Shown here one piece after another: positions 34,851 to 48,650 of a stretch of DNA of 64,000 bases. The notes under the pieces are model-generated. The model saw only the letters and a list, made by a program, of their open reading frames with translations. It was not told where the DNA came from and did no database searches. The translations under genes were made by a program, and so were the position numbers. The DNA is from Rhea pennata. Lineage: Eukaryota; Chordata; Aves; Rheiformes; Rheidae. The DNA lies in NCBI RefSeq assembly GCF_028389875.1, contig NC_084663.1, positions 173,206,301 through 173,270,300 of the forward strand, given 5' to 3'. Each line of letters opens with the position of its first letter. Position 1 is the first letter of the stretch.

Positions 34851-37800
34851 GTGCGTGGTCGCGCTCCGGGGGGCGACCGGCGGGCTGCGTGCTGCTCGGA
34901 TGCCCTGTGCCTCCGCGGCTGCCCTGCTCCTGCCGCACCGGCCTCGGTGGGCTGCGTGCAGACGCCTGCGGGGCCGCCTGGTCTCCACGGGCGGGCTGCA
35001 GGGCTTGCTGCGCACCGGCTTGGCCTCCTGGGCCGCTGTCCGCGTCTGAACTGGAACAGCTCTCTTCTCTGAAGAGGTTTAGTGCAGTGCATACAGCTGA
35101 TTCTTTTTCACTTCGTGCAATACATAACGTCTTAAACACTATAGCCATATAATACTGTCGTTATTGGATTTGGTGTGTGGTGTTTTAGACTATTAAGCAT
35201 TTTACTAAATATTTTTTGGGGGAAGGGGAAGTAAATCTGCTGTGTCTCTGGTCATCTTTTGAAATGATTAATATTAGCTACCATGTCTGACTCCATGCAT
35301 CTTTTTTAACTGAAGGAGGAAGGAAGCACAGGGAAGGGAAAGTAAAGGAAGAAACAACCCCATGGAGTTGTGTGTGGAAGTGGTTAAACTGATCTTAACC
35401 CCAGTGTTGTGATTCTGTGGGATGTAATAGGTGGTTTTGTTGTTAGAAATGCAAACTAAAATAATAGGAAAAATCAGAGGACTAAACACAGTGTCATTTC
35501 CGTAGAATCATGGAATGGGTAAAGTTGGAAGGGACCTCTAGAGATCATCTAGTCCAACCTCCCTGATCAGCAGGGTCACCTACAGCATGGTAGACAGGGT
35601 TGCATCCAGGCGGGCCTTGAAGATCTCCAGAGAAGGAGACTCCACAACCTCTCTGGGCAACCTGTGCCAGTGCTCCGTCACTCTCACAGGGAAGAAACTC
35701 CCTCTCACGCTCAGGTGGAACTTCCTGTGCTTCAATTTCTGCCCATTGCCTCTTGTCCTGTCACAGGGGACAACTGAAGAGAGTTTGTCCCTGTCCCCTT
35801 GACACCCTCCCTTCAGGTACTTGTACACATTGATCAGATCCCCCCTCAGTCTTCTCTTCCCCAGGCTGAAGAGGCCCAGCTCTCGCAGCAGTTCCTCAGA
35901 GGGCAGGTGCTCCAGCCCTCGGATCATCTTCGTAGCCCTACACTGGACTCTCTGCAGTAGCTCCATATCTCTCTCATCCTGGGGAGCCCAGAAATGGACA
36001 CAGTACTTGAGATGAGGCCTCCCCAGGGCTGAGTAGAGGGGCAGGATCACTTCCCTCCACCTGCTGGCAATGCTCTTCCTAATGCACCCAAGGATTATGC
36101 CCCTGTCTTAAGCAATGAGTTCAATATGCAGTTCTTAAAAAGGCTATGTAGTACTGGAAAAGGTTTTGAGAAGGGCAGTCAGTATTGTGGATTAGTTCCT
36201 GAAACAAAAAGATTGACTTTCCTGGGTGAACAGTGTGGGAGAAATGTCACTGGGAATAGTGGGGAATTTCAGAGATCTATAAGCCATGAGCAGCATCAGT
36301 AGGATGAATAAGAATCAGTTGTTAGTGTGTTTTCCAGTACAACTATGGGGCATAAAAGCCAGCAGATTCAGGTGGTGGTTTTCAATGAATTGTGAAACTG
36401 GAATTCCTTTGAACAGATGCCAAAACTTTACATGTGTTTCAGGTTGAGTGGAAAGTTTATGAACAAGAAATCTTTTGAGGGTTGTTAAATACAAAGGCTT
36501 CCCTCTAGAAATGCTTTAATGAGAGACTAGAGGTTTGAAGAGAGTGTTCAGGGGAGGTATCGCTTTGTTATTTTCTTACATTCTTCCCTTGCTATCCAGT
36601 TATGGCTACTGTTAAGTAAGGATTCCTCAGCAAAGACCCTTGTGAGTTTTAAGTAGTGTAAAAAAACAGCTCAGTTACTAAGCTACCAGCTCATGCTTCC
36701 TGCTGCAGGAGGCAAGGCAGGACTAGCTGGATTACTAGTTGTCCTGACGCTTCAAGAAGATGGACCATTCTGTGCGGCTGAAGAGAGGTTTATTTGCAAA
36801 GGATGATGATACTAAGTTTGCCTGCACATACTTGATACCTGCTGTTTCTCCATTTCTACAGAGATATTTTAGGTGGTAGGGACAGCATGCGGAACTGGAG
36901 ACAAAATAAGACTTTTGAAAACGTGTCAAAATGTACTAGCCTTTTAGATTTGGGAGTCTGGGCTTCCTGTGTAATACATATATTTTAGAATGGATATGCA
37001 CAATTTAATCTCCTTCTGAAGTTGGGTATTTCTGGAAGAAAACTAATTTCCATTGACTTAAATGTAGGCTTCCCTATATGCTTGATATTTAAAGATATTT
37101 AAAGGGAGTTTCAGGAATATTCGTGTGCTTGAACTCTTGACTCCACTCAATTCTAAAATCAACTCTTAAATTATTTTGAGGACCTTTATCCCATTCAAAA
37201 GTCTGTGTTGGATCTTGCTTAACTTACTGCATAAAAAAGAAAACACAGTGGAAGCAGATACTAATACTCTATATTAATATGAGTTATTTAAAAATATCCT
37301 TTTATAATGTAAGCAATTAGCCATGTAAAATGCTTAATCTAGAATGTTAGATATAGGTAGTATTTAGCTGTTACCTGTAGAACTGTTAAGAGCTCAGATT
37401 TTTCTTGGAGAAACTGTTACATCTCATTTCCAAAGATACTGCCTCAATATCAAGATATTTTGTATTAGAAACTAGTGATCATACAGCACATTCCTACTAA
37501 AATTTGTAATAAAACTTCATCAGTTCTATAGCACTTAATGTCCAGTGTTATTTTATTACAAATGCATCAATAGATTGTTGCTTTATTTGACTGTTTAAGA
37601 CACTTTCATGTGGACAGGAAATGCATGTATAATATATTTGTAATGGTTCGGTTTTAAGCCAATAGGAATTAAAAACCATCTTGTGGAGAAGGAAGCTTTG
37701 TGTCTTGTAGTTAGAGCTTTGGTCTGACTAATCGCTTTCATGTCTTAAACATGCATGTTTTCTTAATCCAAACTACTTATGGAGGCTTTGTCATGCTTAG

Positions 37801-39466
37801 TGGAAGTCAGAGGGTTTTTTCATAGCACCTGCCACTTCCCTGTGGCTTCATTGACTGGGTACATCAGGCCTAGTGTTAGTCTTTCAGTAAGGCCTGAGTA
37901 AGTGTGTGTGATATACTGAGTGGAGTATTTTCTTGCTGTGAAGTGGACAGTTGTGACTTACCAGGCTGATATGGTAAGAAAGACATTCTACTTCACTTTC
38001 TAATTTTGGAGAGGTTTACTCAATCACAGAAACACAGTAAGTGGTATTTGTACAAAGTAAATATGTATTGCTGGAGATACAGCTTCAGTATGGAGACTAC
38101 TGTAGCCCCAGAAGCAAAATCTCAATGGAGTGTACTGTTTTACATACAACGAAAACTGTAGATGAGATTCCAAAAAATGATTTCTTTAGGAGAAAGTTTG
38201 TAAGGGAAGAGGAATATTTATTTCTCTGCACAAAGCTACCTGGAACCCCACTGACTCCTCCTTCAAAATAGTACTGATGCTTCGTGCTGCTCTTTAATCA
38301 TGTCATGTAAGATTCAAGTGATATCACCTGCTTTAACCCAATGTTAGTGTTAGAGGTAAAGCCAGGTGAGATACTGAAGTAGAAGGGTGAGAACTCCTGA
38401 TGTTCTCTTAGATTTTAAGAATGGGCTTCCAGTCCATTTTAGTAGGACTTCTGGTAAGTATCCAGAGTTCAAAAGCACATACTATGTAAAAGGTAGACTA
38501 TAAGGAATTACTGTCAAGCGCTTTAATTACTGATTTCTTCACTTAATGGTTTTTGAGAAATTTAAAGAAAATTATCAAAGATTAAGTTCACTGAACCAGA
38601 AAAGTATGATATTTAAGTTATAGTTAGAAGCTGTGGCTTTTGGCTTAAACTGACAAGCTGAACATGAATGTTCTTGAGCTTTAAACTGCAAGGGCTTTCT
38701 GCTAATTGCCTTATTCACAGATTCTACTCTAGAAATTAAATGTTGATGAATAAGATTTTTGAGCATCGAACCTTCATGATCTGTAGGGACTAAATTGTTT
38801 TCATTTTTTTATGTCACAGTTCTATTTGAGATTTCAAGATTATTAAACACTGGTTTGGATATGGAGACCTTGTCTATTTGTGTGCGGCTTTGTGAACAGG
38901 GGATAAATCCAGAAGCATTATCATCTGTTATTAAAGAACTGCGTAAGGCCACAGAAGCTCTAAAGGTAATTCTGTTGCTTTAAAAAGTACATAAAACTTG
39001 TCAAAAGAAAATCAAATCTATGTTCAATCTGCTATACTTCAACATGTAGACTACTTTAAGATGTAAGATGCCTTTTTATAACAAAGAAATTAACTTTTAT
39101 CCTTAAAGAGAATCAATATGACTGAACATAACATGAAGAAAGAAGTGGTAATTTTCTTTAGAAACATATGGTTTAACTCTTGTAAAATGGTATAAGAAAA
39201 ATACAGAATTGTATTCTGGGCATTTTTGGCCACCATTTGCTGTCTCATCCATATTGGCATGGCATAGCTAGATTCCTACTTTCTTCTTCAACCCACATCT
39301 CATTTCTACAACCTCAGGGTCCTCATGGCCTAATAGTATGCAGCAATACATGTCTACAAGTTCATGCAGCTTGCTGTTGCTAATGTAGTCTTCACCAATC
39401 ACTCATACCTCATTAACCAGCGCTTTGAATCTGTTGAAATACAAAGAGCGTATCATGTTGTGTGTG

Positions 39467-39502
<36 letters not shown>

Positions 39503-40104
39503 AAATAGCATATTCCTATAGAGAAGCAAAGAAGTGTAACACACTCCACCTCCCTCAAAAAAAAGATACCCAATAAAATAAAAGGATTTTTGTTCTTTAT
39601 TATCTACCTGAACATCATGGTTTATTTTCTATTGTCTCTTTTGTTTGCTTCTTTCTGTGGTGATAGAGGGGAAATCTACATCTACTCTCTCTCTGAAATT
39701 TTTTGGAAGACGGTTATGATGCTTACAAAACTCAGCCAACTCTGATGGAAAATTGCATGCATCTGAATACTTTTTGAACACATTAGAGCAAAATATCCAA
39801 GATAGAGGCTGCTCAGATACAGTATGCGCAAAATTTAACAGAGGCAAAACAAGTAATGTTAATAAAGGCTAATGGAAGTTGGTATTATTTAAAATATACA
39901 GAAGTATTCATTGGAAAACAACGCTGCACATCTTACAAAGATTATAAATAGATTGTTTCAGACTTTAAGAAATTTAGACCAAATGAAAATAGTTATAAAA
40001 AAAGACTATATGCAATATTTTGTCTACATGGTGTCTACTTCTGGTGGCTTTTTTGCAATAAATAGTGTTTGTGTTTCTAGGCTGCTGAAAATATGACAGG
40101 CTGA
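34802..40104 (+). CDS. MZT1: MZT1 (mitotic-spindle organizing protein 1, MOZART1), 3 exons
   Basis: Small subunit of the gamma-tubulin ring complex. It binds the N-terminal regions of GCP proteins and is needed to place the complex at spindle poles. Coding exons are 34802-34850, 38820-38965 and 40081-40104, joining in frame to 72 residues plus TGA. The product reads [16 protein letters not shown], then [49 protein letters not shown] and AAENMTG. It matches human MZT1 (82 residues) almost throughout. The difference is at the N-terminus, where the alanine run of the human protein is absent. Start choice: this ATG gives the conserved MAS start in a fair Kozak context (gccgttATGG). Intron 1 is 3.97 kb and intron 2 is 1.1 kb; both are GT-AG. 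Expression is probably cell-cycle linked through the promoter shared with BORA. Confidence 0.96.
35503..36095 (-). mobile_element. CR1 LINE copy with open ORF2 3' part, in MZT1 intron 1
   Basis: Starts on the plus strand with agaatcatggaatgggtaaa, the reversed CR1 3' end, and is cut off near 36095. The minus strand keeps an open frame of about 156 codons (36050-35580), the C-terminal part of the CR1 ORF2 polyprotein. It reads [40 protein letters not shown] and [15 protein letters not shown]. Only the end of the reverse-transcriptase ORF is present, with no endonuclease, so it cannot move on its own. It is antisense to MZT1 and very similar to the copy at 18982-19740, implying fairly recent insertion of both. 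Confidence 0.92.
36100..38819 (+). other. MZT1: MZT1 intron 1, distal part
   Basis: AT-rich intron. No gene or repeat recognised between the CR1 copy and exon 2. Confidence 0.7.
38820..38965 (+). CDS. MZT1: MZT1 exon 2
   Basis: Acceptor tttttttatgtcacag, donor CTAAAG|gtaatt. Carries almost the whole conserved helical core of the protein. Confidence 0.97.
38966..40080 (+). other. MZT1: MZT1 intron 2 with (TA)n
   Basis: 1.1-kb intron with a (TG)n(TA)n microsatellite at 39458-39500. Nothing else recognised. Confidence 0.8.
39458..39500. repeat. (TG)n(TA)n microsatellite
   Basis: Short TG run leading into about fourteen TA units. Confidence 0.85.
40081..40104 (+). CDS. MZT1: MZT1 exon 3, coding part
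   Basis: Acceptor tgtgtttctag. Encodes AAENMTG and TGA, against human AAENMTS. Only 24 coding bases, then the 3' UTR. Confidence 0.93.
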   Translation, partial: AAENMTG

Positions 40105-40660
40105 CATGGGAGAAGATTTCTTCATAAGATGGATGCCAAACTAGAATTAACAGAAGATTTGAAGATTGGCTGCTATTCAGAAACACAAAAGGAAGTTAGT
40201 ATGTGTGAAGGTTTCAGAATGTTTCTGTAATATTCTTGAAAAGGATGATATACAGAATAGCTTTATTGTAAAGTTTTAATAAGATAAGCCCACCAATAAT
40301 CTTATTATTCTTTATTACTTGGTATTTTTATGAACCATGTAAAAATATAGTTCTATTGTTTTTCTTCTACATACAGGATTTTTTTAAACCATGAAAAACA
40401 ATACGTACTTGCTGAATTACCAGTGTGTAGCCACAGACATAATGAATATAGCTTGTTACACGTCCTTTAGAAGTGCTGATATATCCTATTTTTATCTTCT
40501 GCGTTGATGTGAAAATGCATGTACAGTTTTAGCTTCTCTTTATGGACAAGATACAAATGAAGGCCTTCCTGACTTGATTTTAATTAGAATATGGGAAATT
40601 AATGCAATGACTTAAGTCTTCATTTGAAAGTAAGAAATAAAGCACTTTTGATAATGAGAA
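40105..40660 (+). terminator. MZT1: MZT1 3' UTR and poly(A) signal
   Basis: First clear AATAAA is at 40636-40641, giving a 3' UTR of about 550 bp. A second at 41161-41166 could serve a longer form. Confidence 0.6.
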
Positions 40661-40699
40661 TAATGAATTGTCTTTCTAATTTACACTGTTGAGAAGTTT

Positions 40700-42800
40700 T
40701 AAAAACTTTAAAAAATATTAAAATATAGCTCAAAATATTAAGGTTATATTCTAGTCAAAGCATGTATGAGAGGTGTCATATCTGGTTGATGACAGCTAAG
40801 TGTTTGCACAATCATTTGATATAGAAATATCCACTCATTTAGCAGTAAGAATCTTCATTGATACTAAATAAGTGTTTATAGTCAATACAGTGAACTGTTT
40901 GTCATGTTACCATCCACTGCAATATCCTTGCATCCAAAAAATCTATTTTTTAATAAAAACTACTTCTTTCTCGTGTTTTCTCACTCAGCTGTTCAAGTTT
41001 TTCAATTTTTTTATGTTGGTATTAATGGCTTCATGGTTGATCATTAAGTATAATGTTGTTAACGGGACCTAAAGTAACCTCTGAGATAACTACGGTGGAG
41101 TACATATGGAAATGAACGTGGAATATTATTTAAGCCAAACTTTTTATTTGAGGAAAAGAAAATAAAGGAGTTTGTACTTTGAGTTAACATTTTATAAACT
41201 CTGGGGAGGTCACAACTCCACAAAAACTGATTAAGTAGGCTAAGTGCTTCATATTGCTAGGAAGGAGAACAGAAAAATATTTATATTACACTGCATCATT
41301 ATCATTAATTCCAGTTACCCTGGCCAAAACCATCATTACAGAAAGATGGTCCTGGAAGCATAGGATAAAACTTCTCAATAACCATCCTAGGGATTTCATA
41401 AGTAGTATCATTTGTGAAACAAACTGTGAAAGCTTTCTGTGAACTAGCAAACATACTCAAAACAATGATTCTGAAATCCTACTAGAGGGCATGTTCTTTT
41501 TAGTGCTTTTGCCCTCTTCCTCCTTCACCAGATTTCTGGATGGTAAACTATTTCTAATGACCTCCCTTGAGATCACCGTCTTGATCATTTTGCATTTGTA
41601 CATTTCCAGTAGTATTAACTTTCATTATACTTAGGGAAAAGCTTGAAATCAAGTTGTGTCCTTGAAATGCTTAACACCAACTTGCAAATGCAGTATGGGA
41701 AAAAAAATACATTTAATTCTTGCTCCTGTCTGGGTAAGTTGCACCTGCCATTTTCCATCTATAAAATTACTATTTTTATATGCTCTGTAGAGTTGTTATA
41801 CAGAGTTATACAAGCAGTGTGTGTTTCAAAAACACAGTGTGACAGATGTAAAGCAGAAAATGCATCATATTTTCATTATTAAATGGAACTAAATGGTAAC
41901 GTTTTTATTTAATATTGCGTATTTACAAAATGAAATACGAAGCTTTAAAGGTTGAATATTTAAAAAATATTTGGGTTGAAAGTAGCAAAGAGATAGTTTC
42001 TTCAAGTTGGCAGATCTGTGATTGCCTAGAAAGCGCCTCAGCATACTTTGCAAACTTATTTTCAATATACTAAGCAGAACAAATATTTTTAGGGACTTGG
42101 TATAACAGAACCTCTACTTGCCTTTGCTTTGAAGTAACAGCTGTAACAAAATTGCAGACCAGTTTTTCTTCCTGGGAAGAAAAAAAGAAAATCTGTCTGG
42201 TAGGAAGTTTCATACTAGAAATGGTTCTGTGCTATAAAAATATTCTATGACTTCATTAGCATCCTCACTCAGTAAACAGGAACTCAAATTTAGCAGTGAT
42301 GGCTGAGAAGCTTTATGTTGCATTTGTAACACACACAACCTTCTACTACGTTTAACTCTTAAGAAGTCAAGCAAATGGCATGTGCTTGTCATCTATGCTC
42401 CTTATTTGCTTACATACCTTTTCTAACATACCAGTATCTCTCCAGGTGGAAATCTTCAAAAGATAAGAAAAGCTATATAGATCCTGACCAAAGGTTCTTT
42501 TAGCCCTGTTGTAGTCAGAAAAGGAGGTATTTAGGGAAGAATAAGAATAGTGCAAACATACTTGTTACTTCTCCTTTTCCCCAGCTTCCACAAATGTCTT
42601 CAATTCTAGGCTTTCCTAAAGCTTCCTAAAGGCTTGTCTATTTGGTAATCCCTAGTGCTGTTTTTTGCAATACTTGTACAGTTTCCCTTGGTGCCAGAAT
42701 GCTTCCTGAATAACAGCAGCGCTTACCAACCTATGTACATTGCTTAAAGAAGCACTTCTTGTTTATTTTGAACATGACTTTTACTAGCTTAATTTAATAT
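40700..42800. other. Intergenic DNA downstream of MZT1
   Basis: AT-rich, with no recognisable gene. Short open frames show no family similarity. Confidence 0.6.
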
Positions 42801-42819
42801 TTGCTGTCTGGTGGAATCC

Positions 42820-43610
42820 TTACCTGTCATGTTTACGCTGGTCATGATTCTGTAGATAAATACCATACTCCCCTTTAACAACTTATTTTCCAGACTGAAA
42901 TGTGTAAGTTCAAATGTTTCTTGGCTGCCCAAAGGAATGGCTCAGCTTTTGTATTTCTTTTCCTTTGAAACTTTTCTGGCTCTATTATTTTCTGAAAGAA
43001 GGGACCCAGATCTGTACACAATATTAAAAGTGTGACAGATCCACACAGTAATTTACTGGTTTAGTCTTCTGTTTTTTATTTCCTTCCTAGTAATTCATAA
43101 TACTTTGCCTTTTTAGTTTGCACTGAGCTGTTTTCATGGAATTGCCTATCATAACCACAGGGTCTTACTCTTGAGTGGTAATGATAAGCTGAAAGGCTAT
43201 TGTTTAAAATGTGAAGTTGTGGTTGTTTCTCCCTGTTAATGTCATCTGCCATTTTATTTCATAGTCAATCAGTCTTATGTGTCTTTCTGCAATTCTTCAC
43301 AATCTGTCTGTGGTCTTGACACCCTCAGATAGATATTTCAGCAAACTTTGTCACTTCATCTCTTTTTCCAGGTTAATTATGAATAAGTTAAATGATACGT
43401 GACTTAGCAGAAACTCTTTTGAGTGCCACTCTTGGCCTGTTGAAAGGACTGACTATTTAGTCCCATTATTTCTCAGTGACTGTGCGTAAAATCCACTCCT
43501 GTGTAATACTTAGTTCCTCATTTTTAAACTCTTTAGTGTCACGCATATCAGTTTTGTCCAAATACTTGCACTGTTGATGAACATTGAAGTTAATAGAGTG
43601 CTTTCATTTT
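42820..43610 (-). mobile_element. Ancient, decayed CR1 LINE fragment
   Basis: Plus-strand phrases such as cttgagtggtaat, catctgccattttattt, gcaattcttcacaatctg, agcaaactttgtcac and ttaattatgaataagttaaa follow in the right order the reverse complement of the ORF2 region of old amniote CR1/L3-type elements, as I remember their consensus. Many substitutions and indels, no open frame. Boundaries approximate. Confidence 0.7.
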
Positions 43611-46600
43611 GTTATAGTAGATAATAATTCAGAGAAAATGCATATTTTGTAAGATAGTGGATAAAAACAGCCTGGGGCTTGAGAACCTGGAAGAGTTGTC
43701 TTAAAAACACTGTTGCCTTTCCAGAAAGACTGTCAGAGCTTAAGTACAGTTATGAATTTAGTCTTACAGAGAACACATAATTTTAAGTAACTATCAGGAC
43801 ATGTGGCATTATAATTATATAGTTACATTTTAGAAATTTAAACAAGAAAATAATTTCTTACGGGATTGTAGAGTAGTAGAACAAGATGACGAGACACTCT
43901 GAAGCCTCCATCAATATTAGGGAGTTCAAGGTCCTTAGACAATTACATAGGTAACCAGAAAGTCTGTTAACCAAACAAGGGGGGGGAATGAGAAAGGAAA
44001 AAAAAAGGGGGAGATGCCCCCCCCCAAAAAAAAAGCTGGGTGATGATCATTAGGCCAAGACACCTGATCTGATAGAACTATATCCATGAAAAGTGCATAC
44101 ATGTTTGGTGAGTATTTTCCACCCTCTGGTCTCCAGCTGCACAAATACTGGTTCAATCTAGACACACTTTTTAAGTGAATCAACTAGTTCTATCTGAAAT
44201 AAGTGTGAATGCTGTTGTGGGTGTAGTTTGCTCCCAGGACTGGTCCCTGCAGACTGCACCAAACTGGGTACTTGGACTTTTCTCCAGCACTTTTCACTTT
44301 CAAACACTCCTGTGTACTTCTTATGTCATAGACTAAAGTGCACTTACAGTTTCATGCTATGGAACTCATTACTTCAGATACTTTGAACCCCCCCCAAAAT
44401 GGACAAAAGTAACCTTTTAAGGATCAGCAGTGACCCAAATGACAAACTGCTATGTGCATGGTTCTAACCAGCTTGCCCTAAAGAGAGCTAATGTGACTTC
44501 TGGGAACATACATTATTACCTGTGGCCTGAGCTGGGGCTAGGGATGGCTTTAGTACTGGAGATGTAACCAAAGGAGTCAAGTGATTAGTTGTTTGAACCC
44601 GAAGTGTGACTCTTTTTTAAAAAGAGTTTGGAAAAATGGGAATTCCAAAGAACCAAACACCTGCCTGATAAGACAATTTTGACATTTAGAAGAACAGATG
44701 TGATAACAGAGAACTGAAGACCTAGAACTAGCACTAGTGAATAGTGAATCTGTGAACTTAGTTTTTTTTTCAGCAAGGGTTGAAGGACAAAAATCCTACT
44801 GAATTCAATTTGAACACTGGTTGAAAATGGTGGAAGGTTAGGCTTTTTATTATTTATAAGTTTAGATATGAAAGGTGATGATGCTGATGTATACTTGAAT
44901 TCATGGGACGGTTAGCATAGTACTGCATGACATTCTTGATTGAAACATGTAGATTATATGCCATTAACACATAGTGAAGCAAATCAGTAAGGGAGACAAC
45001 TACTAGTGAGATACTGGAGGGATTAATTCTTTATTCAGCACAGTTCAATATTTTTCATAAGCTATGTGGTTATAGGGAGACCATTGTTTTCTGAATTTGC
45101 AGAGGATAAAAGGGAAGCAAACTGAGAAACTGCTCTGAAGAAGTGATGTGAATGGTCAGACTGAGTAGTCACAGTTCAGTAGGATGCCTTCTAATGCAAC
45201 TAAATTAGAGAGTATTTCTGGGAAACAGAAATGAAAGTTGTACTTAGAAAATGTGAGACTGGGCACCTCTCCAGTGGTGTTTTGGATCATACTCTCTTTC
45301 AATCAATTCTCACGTTCTAGTCCCTGGCTTTCCACCCTAGATGCATGACAGATCACTTCTCGAATGTCTTTTGACTCCTCAGATAAAACTCAGGAGTCGT
45401 TTTACAGTCGGACCATTTCAGGGATTGTTTCTGTAGGTAGTAGAGTGCCAAGTATTGTTCCCTCTGCCCGTTCCTGTCCTACTGTGATAGCCCAGCAGGC
45501 AGGCCTTGCAGCCTCACATGTCCTTGTGTCATATCCCTTTGCACTTAAAACATACCATTGGCAACATTCAATAGAAATACAAACATTTTGTGTTGTTCCC
45601 TGTTTTATATTTTGGGGTTTAATATAAAAAAAAAACTTAAGAATGTAAAAAAAGTCTCAGTTCTTGAAAAACTTATCTTAAGAAAGATTTTAGAAATAAC
45701 TGCTCCATTGTGAGGGTTTCAGGAAATATTTCTTAGTTGTAGGAAGAGGTCCTCTCTCTGATACAGAAAAAAGGTTCACCAACTAGAAACAAGGAAGTCA
45801 TACCATAGTGCTTTCTGATTACTGCTTCCAGGCTTGGTTTTGATACTTTGAGAAAGTTGTGGAAACAAAAATACAATTTAAATGAAAGCCATAAAACTGT
45901 TTCAGGATGGGAGGACCAAGCCTTATGAGTCTTGAAGAATTCAATCTATGTATTTTCTCAAAGAGAAGTCAAGAAGTAATGTAATCACCATGTGTTTGTC
46001 CTTGAACACGGAAAAATTATGATAGCTACACTTTTTAATCAAACAGACAAAACATACCAGAGCCAATATTAGGCAAATCATACCTTGGAAAAAAGGCAAA
46101 ACTTCCCGGGAATGAAGGGAACTAAGCACAGATACAGCCTGTTAGGGGAACAGCAAACTCGCTACTGCTTGATGTTGTTAAAATGAAATTAAGTATGCTT
46201 ACAAAGGGTACAATTTAATCCAGTTTCTGGAGAAAATCTGAAAGCATCTCTATGTAGGAGGTCATAGCGGTTTCTACTGGCTTCAGAGTCTATCTGTAAA
46301 ATAGCTGAAGTGTAAAATAGTTCCAAGTGAAAGTAATGTGATGAAAATTAGGAATATTTAGGATAAATATCAGTGATGTTTCTGTCAGAAAGATAAATGG
46401 AAGCCTAGTTTCTGGGACATTTAAATGCTACCTGATAAAATAGCTGTTAATAATCTAAACTAGCAATCTAAAATATATTGAGTCCAAGCGCTTTTATTAT
46501 CACTGCATAAATATTCATTTTTTCCTACCTCCGATTCTTGCATACAATGAAAAAACAATTCACGAAAATGGATCTCTGAAAGTTATTGAAAGAACTCAAT

Positions 46601-47814
46601 GCCATCATTATGCGGTTGAATGGGTGTTTAATGCTCTTGTATAATTTTCACTAAAGAAGATGGAGAATACAGGAATCGAGCAGGAGGAGCACGGCACGTG
46701 CAAAGGAAGCAATTAGGGAGGACCCCTGATCAGGGAAGGAGAAGGGAGCAGGCTGCTGGGAGGGAGAGGAGTCTGAGGAGCATCCCAGTTTGATTTTATT
46801 TTGTTATCTGTATGACAGATCCAAAATGAATGTATTTGCAGATGGTAATTGGTGAGTGTTATCTTCCTATTTAATGGGCAGGAAATAGAGGAAAGAGTGT
46901 GTAAGGTAGGTACATGGTGATGCTTCCTTAATCCATAGATTCAGTCCTTTTGGCAATGGATTTTCTTGATGACGAATGATCGTTTATGAGACCATCGTCA
47001 CATGTGAACCTGTGTGAAGGCACTGCGGGGGCCGTGTTTTATTTTCTGTGTGTAATGCAGAACTATGAACAAGATAAATCTTCCATTGCTTTGCACCATA
47101 AACACTAAGTTTAAGACTTTAGATGAGATACAAGTGTCATAAAGAAAATGTTAAGGAAAAGATATGAATCCCTTACAAATGAAGTACTGTTGTACTTTTT
47201 AATGAACAATGTAAAGGGGAATCATACACTGGCTGGCCTTATACATTTTAAAGTAAAGCTGTGAGCAAAAATTTCTGGACAAATCTTCACTAGGCCATAG
47301 GAAAAGGATGTCTAGTTATTCTCTATTAATTCAGAGATACAAATTGGAAAAAAAAAAAAAGAACTCCAAAACAAAAAAACATAGGGTCTTTTCGAATCAG
47401 GTACTTGTCCAGTTCAAAGATGAATGTTTTGTTTAGCTTCAGTGTTTGTGTGAAACCAATCTCAGGCATAGTAACAGAGCAGCAAGTTTCATGTGTGGTT
47501 CTTTATGCCTGCGGGCTGGGACTGCTGCTTTCGCCCAGAAGGCGGAATAAATGTCCGTGGCATGTGTGCAGCCTGATAATCTGGCCTATATTTGTAAGGT
47601 GATATTGAGGACTATGCCTTTCATTCTGAAAAAAAATACATATATATATAGTAATCAGCCTGCCAAACCTGGCCAGGCAGTGGCTGGCTGCTCCAGCTGG
47701 TGGCATTGCAGCTATCGTTCTCCTTTTGGACATGTTGAACCAAGTTCACCACCGACTTCGCCCACGTGATATTTTACTGTAGTGAAATAGCAATAGGGGA
47801 CCTAAGCCAGTATG

Positions 47815-47840
47815 GTACATATCCAGCAATGGATATGTAC
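47815..47840. repeat. 10-bp perfect hairpin
   Basis: gtacatatcc and ggatatgtac separated by 6 bases. Probably chance. Confidence 0.6.
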
Positions 47841-48625
47841 GTTGTTCATCTTAGCTGTGACTGAATGAAGGACGTAAACAAATGATTTTGTTTGGGCAGA
47901 GCCTTTAGTTTTCCTGTGGGTCTGCACTGGAGTTAGAAATAGGTTGTTTTCCTTCATCAAAATATTAAAGAAAAATAATAGTATATGAAGAAAGCTTTTA
48001 CCAAAGCTCCAAAGGTGTTCATGCAAAATGCTGTTATATTTTGCCATTTTCTGTGCTGTGCTCCCATTCCTCTTCTGTGAGCTGGGTTTTCTGCCAACTA
48101 CATCCGCCACACTTTGCTCTTTTCCTCTCTCCTCTCCCCCCGGTTGTAAATCTCTCGTTAGAGGGGTTCCAAGTTTTGCAATTCAGTGTTTTCCAGTTTT
48201 TAAGCAATAGTTTCTGTGGTATTTCACCCAGATAATCAGGGATTTTTCAGTAAATAGTTTTCTTGAAAACTCATTTTTCTCCAGAAGATAATTTTGATTG
48301 CATTATTTGCATTGGTCCGAATATACGCACAGCTATCAGAGAGACTGGAATTGCACACTATTCTGCATGACCAAATCTATCCTGTATCCTGCTGCATAAA
48401 CTTCTGTATTTATGTACCTCAGAAGTACCTCTAGAGTGTTACAACATGCAGTTTAGGTATCCAACAGATTGGCATATGTGTGCTAATCTTGTGTGTAGTG
48501 ATATCAGAAAAATGCTTTCACTCCTGTAGAAATTAAACTCTTAGTTGCTTTTTATTATTACTATGCTGTGGCATATCAAATACTAGGTATCTGAATCATA
48601 TTTGGCCTCTGTTTATAGATTTGGC

Positions 48626-48650
48626 AAAAAAAAAAAAAAAAAAAAAAAAA
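48626..48650. repeat. A25 homopolymer
   Basis: Uninterrupted poly(A); no adjoining retroelement body recognised. Confidence 0.85.

Larger units (their letters stand above)
34200..35050. promoter_or_regulatory. CpG island spanning the BORA/MZT1 promoter
   Basis: A strongly GC- and CpG-rich block between AT-rich flanks. It covers the BORA non-coding exon, the shared promoter, MZT1 exon 1 and the start of MZT1 intron 1. Several overlapping open frames here (up to 221 codons) are a by-product of high G+C. Confidence 0.9.

Noticed and set aside
35580-36050. 156-codon open frame as a host gene
   Set aside because: It is the C-terminal end of CR1 LINE ORF2 with the CR1 3' terminus attached.
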